In this document: positions 57,481 through 64,000 of the stretch, piece by piece
How the letters are laid out: each line of letters opens with the position of its first letter
Numbering within the stretch: position 1 is the first letter of the stretch
DNA from: Biomphalaria glabrata
Lineage: Eukaryota; Mollusca; Gastropoda; Planorbidae
NCBI RefSeq assembly: GCF_947242115.1
Contig: NC_074723.1
Coordinates: 28,297,043 to 28,361,042, forward strand
Length of the DNA stretch: 64,000 nt
Reading direction: 5' to 3'
The notes under the pieces: generated by a model
The model's database searches: none
What the model saw: the letters and a program-made list of their open reading frames with translations, nothing else
Told to the model about the DNA's origin: nothing
Translations under genes and position numbers: made by a program

Positions 57481-60400
57481 TTAGCGAGGTGTGGCATAGA
57501 TTAAAACTCCATTCTCTGGTTGCACAGTGACGTAGGGTACTCTTCGAACAACGTGATTGTCATCTAATGTAATTTTGAAACTGAAGATAGCAACAAAATA
57601 TAAAAGCAATCTTGAGAGTAAGAGTAAATTACAAAAAGCTTTTTTGGCATATATTAAAGAGATCCTTTGCTTGTCAAATCACCAAGACCTAGAGCTCATG
57701 AATATAATTAACAGAAGCATTAGTGTAAAAAAAAAGAAAAGAAATACTGTAAAAATGTTCTTATCAGACTGAATTCTATAACAGTTTAGTAAAGTTCCCC
57801 CTTTTCAGACCTTGCGATCTATAGGGCAGTTTATGTTAAGGTCATGCCAATGGTTAATGAGCAGGGTGTCATGAGGCCAGCACAACGATCAACAGCATTT
57901 ACTTTCCTCAACAAAAGTTGGGTAACCATTACAGTTGGATGGACTCTGGGGTGCCCTAAAAAACTGAAAATTCAAAATACAGTCTTTACCAAGATTTGGA
58001 CCCAGCCAGTACCCCAGGCTTTGAAGCCAAGTGCTTAACTACTAGGCCACTGCGTAAAATATTCCTTAAAGATTTTTTTATTACGTGTCAAGTCTAACAA
58101 TTCAGAAAAACATATAGATCAGTCTTTCCACAGTAAAAAACAAGATTACAAAGGGACTTTGTGTTTTCACACAAAGGAATATTCTGATATTTTGATTGTC
58201 CGAAGTAATAAAAACTCAAAGATTCATTTGGTGTTGCTTTTAAGTTAATAACAAACTAATAGCCTATTATTGATAAAGAGATTTTTAGACTTTTGGAAAG
58301 ACAACTATTGTACATGTATAATATGTCAGAAGAACGGTTTTAGATAGTCTTTTGGCATTGTTTTGTAACTGGAAAATAAAACTATCATGTATCAAACTAG
58401 TTCTTTGGCAATCTCTGCTTGATGTCTCTGATCAGTTATCAACAGAGCTATTGACATTTTGTGAATTTCAAATGGAGATGAAGCATCTCAGAAGTATGGT
58501 TATCAGGAACAGGCAGTTACATTGTTTTGAAAAATAACTTCATCATTGTCTTTCACAAAATCTAGTACAAAAAGGTAATGTTAAAACCAACCCTTGCCCT
58601 CTATTTTATAAGAGAAAGGTATAGAATTGTTTACACTGAAGTATGTGCTTTACTGTTTTTGGGCCCAACAGGCCCACTGGGCACTTGACTTGAATGCGCA
58701 TATAAGTGGTTCAACTATGCAAATGACCAGCAGGGGATCATTAAATTGAGGCTTATGAATAAATACAAATATTCTATTTTGCTCAGTGTGTTTATATATA
58801 CATAAATCCAAACTTAAGCAGACCCCATTTTCTTCGTAATATCACAATTTAAAATGTTTGCTAGGGCTTCATGAACCCAGGTGTATTTGTATTATAGTCC
58901 CTTTTATTCAACATAAGGCATTTTATTTCTTTGCTTTTTCTTTAAATTTTTTTTTTTGAGACTCGGGCCCTGAGTTAAGTTAAATTCAGCACTGAGTGCT
59001 GGAGACATCTATGAGGATGTCTCTGTAGACACTATTTTCAAAAGATTCACCAGTGTTCTCAGGTCTTAACAGAGTCTACTAAGTTTTGCTACTTTATACT
59101 GTTTGAATTTTGAAGTGTAGTTATCTCCCTTTCCCTACACAAGGTTCTATAAATACTCACTTCTTTATTATTCTGCTAATAGTCGTCTTCATTTCATTAA
59201 GTGCAAAGTTTTGACCAATACAGTTCCTGGGGATATAGATAGTAAAGAAATGTATATAGACTATAGATAAAAGTTGTATAAGTACTTAGCTAATGCTCAT
59301 GAAGATGTTCTAATTCTTTATGTAAAGCCTATTAACTTCCTTTAATATACAGATACTGAAATAGGACATTAACGATAGATCTATATATATGGCCTTTTTC
59401 AGTCGCAAAGCTACCATGGATCATATTATAGAAATGAGATGAGTGCCTGGGCATTAGCTATGGTTCCAATGATGTCACCAAGCAGTCTCCCCTCTCCACA
59501 CAGCTGATGTATCCAATGAAACGGCAAGTGCTGATGCACTTAGGGGTCAGCTGCATTGAAGTCTCTGCCAGGTTGTAGCACTGAGTGCTGTAAACTGCCT
59601 AAGGGTAACAGCAATTCAGTTTCCCATCTCCTAGGAGTGTAGCCAGCTATGGCTAATAAACTCCTCCTACCCAAAGCTTACTTGTTAGGCGCCCTTCTGT
59701 TATTGAGAACAGTCCCACCTGACTCAATATCTGAGCCACACGTGAAGGCCAGGAGTTGGACTGGTTCTCAGAGGCTTTTTGAGACACACACCATTAGAAA
59801 GCATTTTATTGGTAGTGGATTGCTTATTGCTATTACCACTTTCTGCAATGACAACCTATTAAAACCACTGTAATACATGTAATACAGCGTAATTCAAACA
59901 ATTTGAAGCACTCACCCATAAAACAAAAATTTTCTTCAATTCAATAGGTCTACTTCCATTCCTTTGTTTATGCCAAACTAATTTAAGTACACCAATTATG
60001 TTTTTACAGATAAGCCAGGTATGCCATAAAAGGTCGTCAGTTATTCTTAACTATTATTATGCAAAGTACCCTTTAATTAAATGATCACAGCTAGCTCTCC
60101 AACAGTTAAACCAGTTATTGTCCTTTAGATAGTGTAGATCTCCTTCTTAAGTTATGCCAGATACCTTTCTTAAACTACATTAAGTACAAGTACCCTTCTT
60201 AAGGTATGCCAGATACCTTTCATAAACTATGGTAAGTACCCTTCTTAACATATAATATGTTATTTGCCTTAGCTAATTTATGCCGAGTGCCTTGAAATAG
60301 AAACATAGACAAATAAAAGTAATGATTAAGTACTGTTTTTCTTATATAACCCCTTTCATTATGCTTGGTTATTTCATTGCTGAACTTATTCAGTTAAGCA

Positions 60401-63400
60401 TCGTGTTTAGGCCTACATGTAATAGTTATTCATTAGCTAATCATTGTAATATCAAAACTTACCTTGGCCCGGCAGAAAACGGCACAAACTGGAATGGGTC
60501 CATTGTTTTCAGATTGTCTGGATGAAATCTCTCTGGTTTAAACTGTTGGGGTTCTTCCCAGAGAAGTGGGTTGTGATGAAGTAAGAACAACTGAATTGTT
60601 AATCTCGTGCCTGGCCACAAAGTGTGAAAATATTCATTTGTATTTTGATTATCTAATTTATGAAAAAAGTATTCTATTTATTATTTAACTTTGATGGCTG
60701 CTGACACCAATAAAACAGCATTGAAAAAGTGAAGTGCAACATTTCAAATAAGTCTTATACTTGTGTCCATTTAAAGTAGCCTTATATTTTGGTTTTACTG
60801 ATTTAAAGAAGCATTATACTTGGGTTTTCCAATTTTAAGAAACCTTAAATTTGGATTTTATTATTGTTCATATAAAAGGGCAAAAAGAAAATCTTAATTG
60901 TCCCTCAGTGGACAATGGTTATGCTTGCCATGGATGTAACAAAATATATAGGGGCTGCATTGCCATGGGAAATATTGCATTCCTCATAAATTTTTAAACT
61001 CCAAGACAAGCCTTATTGCACCATAGTAAAGGTTGAGTCTTCCTTACCTCTCTTACTCTGATATCAAACATCTCTTTCAAAGTCTATGTCACTCTCCATA
61101 AAATTTGCTAAGTTAAAACTTCAAAATTTATAATGCTGTAACTTACAGACTAGAACCTATGCTAAAACACAATGAGCCTTTTCCCTACCTGCTGGTATGG
61201 TAAGCCCATGAATAGTGTAGTCCTCTGTTGTTCTTCTTTCAATACCTGGAACTCCCCCATGTAGTCGTAATGATTCTTTGATGCACATAGTGGTGAACTC
61301 CAACTTCTGAAGGTCATTCCTGGGAATACAATTTTTTTAATCAATATTTTTCTATATTTATGAATAAAATAGACCTAGGCTACTTATAGAATTTTTAATA
61401 TAAGGCTTTTTTTCTATAAGAAGTGAAAATAAATGTGTGAAATATCTAAGAGCTTCTGTGTCAATTTAATTGTATATTTCTGTCTATTAAGTTTTCTAAA
61501 ATTAGTAACAAGATAAAATAATTACTATTCTTTAATTTTCTCACTTGAAGACAATTCCTTATTATGTACAGAATAATTGTACAGTTCTGTTTCTAACCTA
61601 TCCAGATGATTGCTTATGTCAAGTACACCAGTTGTGGGGGCAGAGTGGTAAAACTCTTGGCTTCCAAAAGTAGAGGGGGTTGGTCATTGAGCAAGCTAGA
61701 TGACACCCTTTTAAAATTTGGCTATTGAAATAGAAAGCTTTTGCATCATTTGCCCTTTAGATTGTAAGGTCTGAAAGGAAAATTTACTTCCTTTTTTAAT
61801 ATACCAGTATGTCAGTTTATAGTCTATTCCTATTCATGTTGGTTAATGAGAATTTCATATATCCAGGAACCACTGGTACTCTAGAAGCTGCCTGGTCGTG
61901 CGGTTTGTGGGCTGGACTGTCGTTCGGATTTATCGTCGGTCGAGGGTTCAAACCCTGCCCGCTCCCATCCCTCGTCGTCCTGCGGGAGGTTTGGACTAGG
62001 AAGTAAACTATCTTCAACTCTGAAGGAACATCCGAAACATGTAAAACATTTTACAAACATTTTTACAAACATTTTAAAGTATTTCATCTAGTCTACTAAC
62101 CTACCATTCAATATATTCTCTGCCTTCCAGAACATTTATAACTTCCTGGTAGACTTTCTCCTGGTATTCTGGGTGTCCAGCTAATGTGTACAATATCCAG
62201 GTCATACTACTGGCTGTGGTGTCGTGACCTGAAAATAGAATAAATTTTTTAAAACCTTTTAAAATCTATTCTAGAAGAATACATTTGAAATCATACAACA
62301 AGCAAAATATACAAAATATATTATTTTAAAAAATAAGCAAAGGGAAAAATCTTCACATGTATAGCTATATATATCAATACTGTAATTCAGTTCCCCTTTT
62401 AGATATCAAACAAAATCAATTAATTACCACTGTTTCATTAACTGATCGTTTAATTTTTATTGATTCATGTTTGCTGGGTAAAATTGTGCAAAGTTTCAAT
62501 GATCCAAGAATGAGAAGTAATGTGTTCAAAATTAGTACCAGACAGACAGAGTGAGTTGATATAAGCTTTGTACTAATGAAGATACATCTGTTGATAGGAT
62601 GATAGACAATATCTATGTCACAGCAAAAACTAGTCATGTAATTCTCATACATAATGGTCAAATTTCTAAATGATTCTTCTATGTGAAGCAATCTTGAAGA
62701 AGTCAACACACAAAATATAAAGATACTCAATCTGAAGAGCTCTCTCTTGGAATTTAGAATTGCTATCCATGAATGGGAAAAACGAGCCTATGAATGCTCT
62801 ACATAAGATAGTGTCTTGTCTTCATTGTTGGCGTTTCATGTTATGCAACAAAGAGGCCAGCCAACACCAAAGTAATAGCAGGCAATAATGCAACAGATCC
62901 AATCTGTTTGTGCTTGAGTAAAATTGTTTTTTCAGAGCGAAGATGAAACTTCACAGCCACCTTTGTTTTCCTAGAAAATGAGATTGTGAGATTTAGAGGT
63001 TGTGAGATTTAGAGGTTGTGAGATTTAGAGATAGTGCTCTTCTTTGATCACGAGGAGTAGCTTTTTATTTAGATAGTAAATAATGGGGGGAAAAACTGCC
63101 AATCTCAAAAAAAAAATATATATTTTAAAAAAAAATTGTTTAAAAATGCTTATCTATATCAATACAGCAGAAATTGACTCCTTTTTCTATGGAAAACAAA
63201 ATTATTTAAATACCACTAATTGAGTTACTAATTGGTTAGTTTCTTTATTGATGGACAATGAATAATTACCCAAAATTACAATTACTTGATCATAAACTGG
63301 GAATCGAGAGAAAAAACTTGTATAAAATGTAGTAATGGGAATAACTCCACATATACAACCATTTATTTCAATAAGCAGTATTTATTTCCCTTTTCAACAC

Positions 63401-63697
63401 CAAGCAAAATAATCAATTATTGTACAAAAGATTTTACCAGACAGACAGATAAAACAATATTACAACTATAATATTTAAATTCCAACTATAGTTATTTTTA
63501 CTCTGTTTCAATTGCTAACCAAATGTTTGTACTAAAGACAATTCTCTACAAAGTTAATTACCAGCAAAATAGAAGGTATCCACTTCATTCCTAATCTCCA
63601 AGGCAGACAATCCTTGTCCATCTTCATCTTTTGCTGTCAGCAAAATATCCAAGAAATCTTTGCATTTTTTGTTCGACACAAGATCAGGATTAGCTAT
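57481..63697 (-). CDS. Cytochrome P450, CYP4-like, 3' six exons (5' part outside window)
   Basis: Exons: 63697-63562, 62228-62105, 61319-61189, 60610-60463, 59226-59161, 57580-57481; all have GT/AG borders and matching phases, giving 234 residues to the stop. Landmarks in order: [20 protein letters not shown]; the I-helix [12 protein letters not shown], whose first Gly is split by an intron; the K-helix ESLR (ExxR) with [19 protein letters not shown] in [12 protein letters not shown]; and the heme loop [18 protein letters not shown] with its cysteine ligand, the intron splitting the Arg codon. The end is [16 protein letters not shown]. The sequence fits CYP4 (4F-like) monooxygenases, ER-bound enzymes that often hydroxylate fatty acids or eicosanoids; the substrate is unknown here. 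All core residues are present and no break was seen. The N-terminal half lies beyond base 64000. Confidence 0.92.
57790..58052 (-). repeat. tRNA-derived SINE, family A
   Basis: Lies in the last intron of the P450. Minus orientation, head gcagtggcctagtagttaag; the body has lost the cagatgatgt region partly. Moderately diverged. Confidence 0.82.
58055..59155. other. P450 last intron, remainder
   Basis: AT-rich with nothing recognisable beyond the SINE at its start. Confidence 0.4.
59400..59875 (+). repeat. Unclassified interspersed repeat in a P450 intron
   Basis: It contains a 74-codon open stretch ([20 protein letters not shown] then [17 protein letters not shown]). The last 120 bases are shared, diverged, with 7540-7665. 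It is probably a mobile-element relic of unknown class. Confidence 0.45.
61632..61797 (+). repeat. SINE family A, internally deleted
   Basis: A short head (gtgggggcagagtggtaaaa ctcttggcttcc) is joined to gggttggtcattgagcaagc and the tail attgtaaggtctgaaaggaa. It is in a P450 intron. Confidence 0.65.
61885..62065 (+). repeat. SINE family C, complete
   Basis: ctgcctggtcgtgcggtttg, gctggactgtcgttcgga, B box gggttcaaaccc, and the body aggaagtaaactatcttcaa ctctgaaggaacatccgaaa. Its right end lies 40 bases from the P450 exon at 62228-62105. Confidence 0.85.
62390..62578 (-). repeat. AT-rich dispersed repeat (family R)
   Basis: atcaaacaaaatcaattaat taccac, ttgattcatgtttgctgggt, gatccaagaatgagaagtaa tgtg, acagacagagtgagttgata taagctttgta. 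A near-complete copy in a P450 intron; a more diverged one lies at 63175-63445. Confidence 0.75.
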
Positions 63698-63871
63698 CTA
63701 CAAACAAGGCCCTTGTTATATTATATATTTTTGTATAATTATTACATACACTGTTGTTGTTGTGTGTGTGTGTGTGAGTATTTACAAAAGAGACAAGCCA
63801 AAATGGAGAGATGAGAAAGAAAGAACTTTATACAAATAGGATAATACCAAAAATATGAAAGGGATGACTGC

Positions 63872-63985
63872 CTGCTGGTCGTGTGGTAGATGATGGTCTT
63901 GATAGTCCGAAGTTCAAACCGTGCCTGCCTCACTTACCCACCATCTTACGAGACATTTGGGCAAGTATGTAATAATCTTTGAGAT
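63872..63985 (+). repeat. SINE family C, diverged
   Basis: gcctgctggtcgtgtggtag a, gtccgaagttcaaaccgtgc ctgcctc and acgagacatttgggcaagta tgtaat align with family C. It sits in the intron that continues past the window. Confidence 0.6.
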
Positions 63986-64000
63986 AATGTAATAATCATC

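Noticed and set aside
1858-58052. tRNA genes at the tRNA-like heads
   Set aside because: The heads lack complete paired acceptor stems and are each followed by the same SINE body.

Overview
This is eukaryotic, AT-rich nuclear DNA, most probably from a pulmonate freshwater snail (a planorbid such as Biomphalaria or Bulinus is the best guess). The grounds are a signal peptide + immunoglobulin + C-type lectin gene of the FREP/CREP kind known from heterobranch snails, an I-clade LINE resembling the snail element nimbus, several tRNA-derived SINE families, and very many minisatellites. The species is an inference.

The most interesting content is a dispersed minus-strand array of small two-exon genes for secreted lectins. 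Each encodes a signal peptide, a six-cysteine PAN/Apple-like domain and a C-terminal galectin domain. Three look intact (41590-43189, 27311-30414, 11041-14940; 247, 253 and 247 residues). One is a frameshifted pseudogene (about 3130-4300) and one is a lone decayed second exon (1364-1684). In all three intact genes the single intron within the coding region is phase 0 and falls at the same point inside the galectin fold. A splice acceptor 23-35 bases before each ATG points to an unseen leader exon. At 52439-54204 on the plus strand lies an intact two-exon CREP-like gene, so lectin genes of two architectures share the region. The last 6.5 kb hold the 3' half of a CYP4-like cytochrome P450 on the minus strand (six exons, 57481-63697), continuing beyond the window.

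The rest is mostly mobile and tandem DNA. There are LINE pieces of at least four kinds: I/nimbus-like (30655-33500, 46844-47913, 22719-23010), CR1/Jockey/Rex-like (6330-6520, 9760-10395, 43905-44155, 50375-51035), an APE-type element (15841-17163, 22395-22690) and a restriction-like-endonuclease type (36240-37740). DNA transposons include a 2.57-kb non-autonomous hAT element with an 8-bp target duplication and an internal 97-bp minisatellite (38155-40722), a probable 685-bp hAT MITE (28123-28807), a ZMYM/hAT transposase relic (48000-50040) and a Helitron-like element (about 8540-9733). Three tRNA-headed SINE families, an unclassified AT-rich repeat of about 190 bp and about fifteen minisatellites fill introns and spacers. 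A 5-kb segment (18290-23304) is flanked by inverted repeats of about 340 bp whose nature I could not identify.

The secreted galectin-type and C-type lectins are plausibly innate-immune recognition proteins, based on the families rather than on direct evidence. The P450 looks like an unrelated neighbour.
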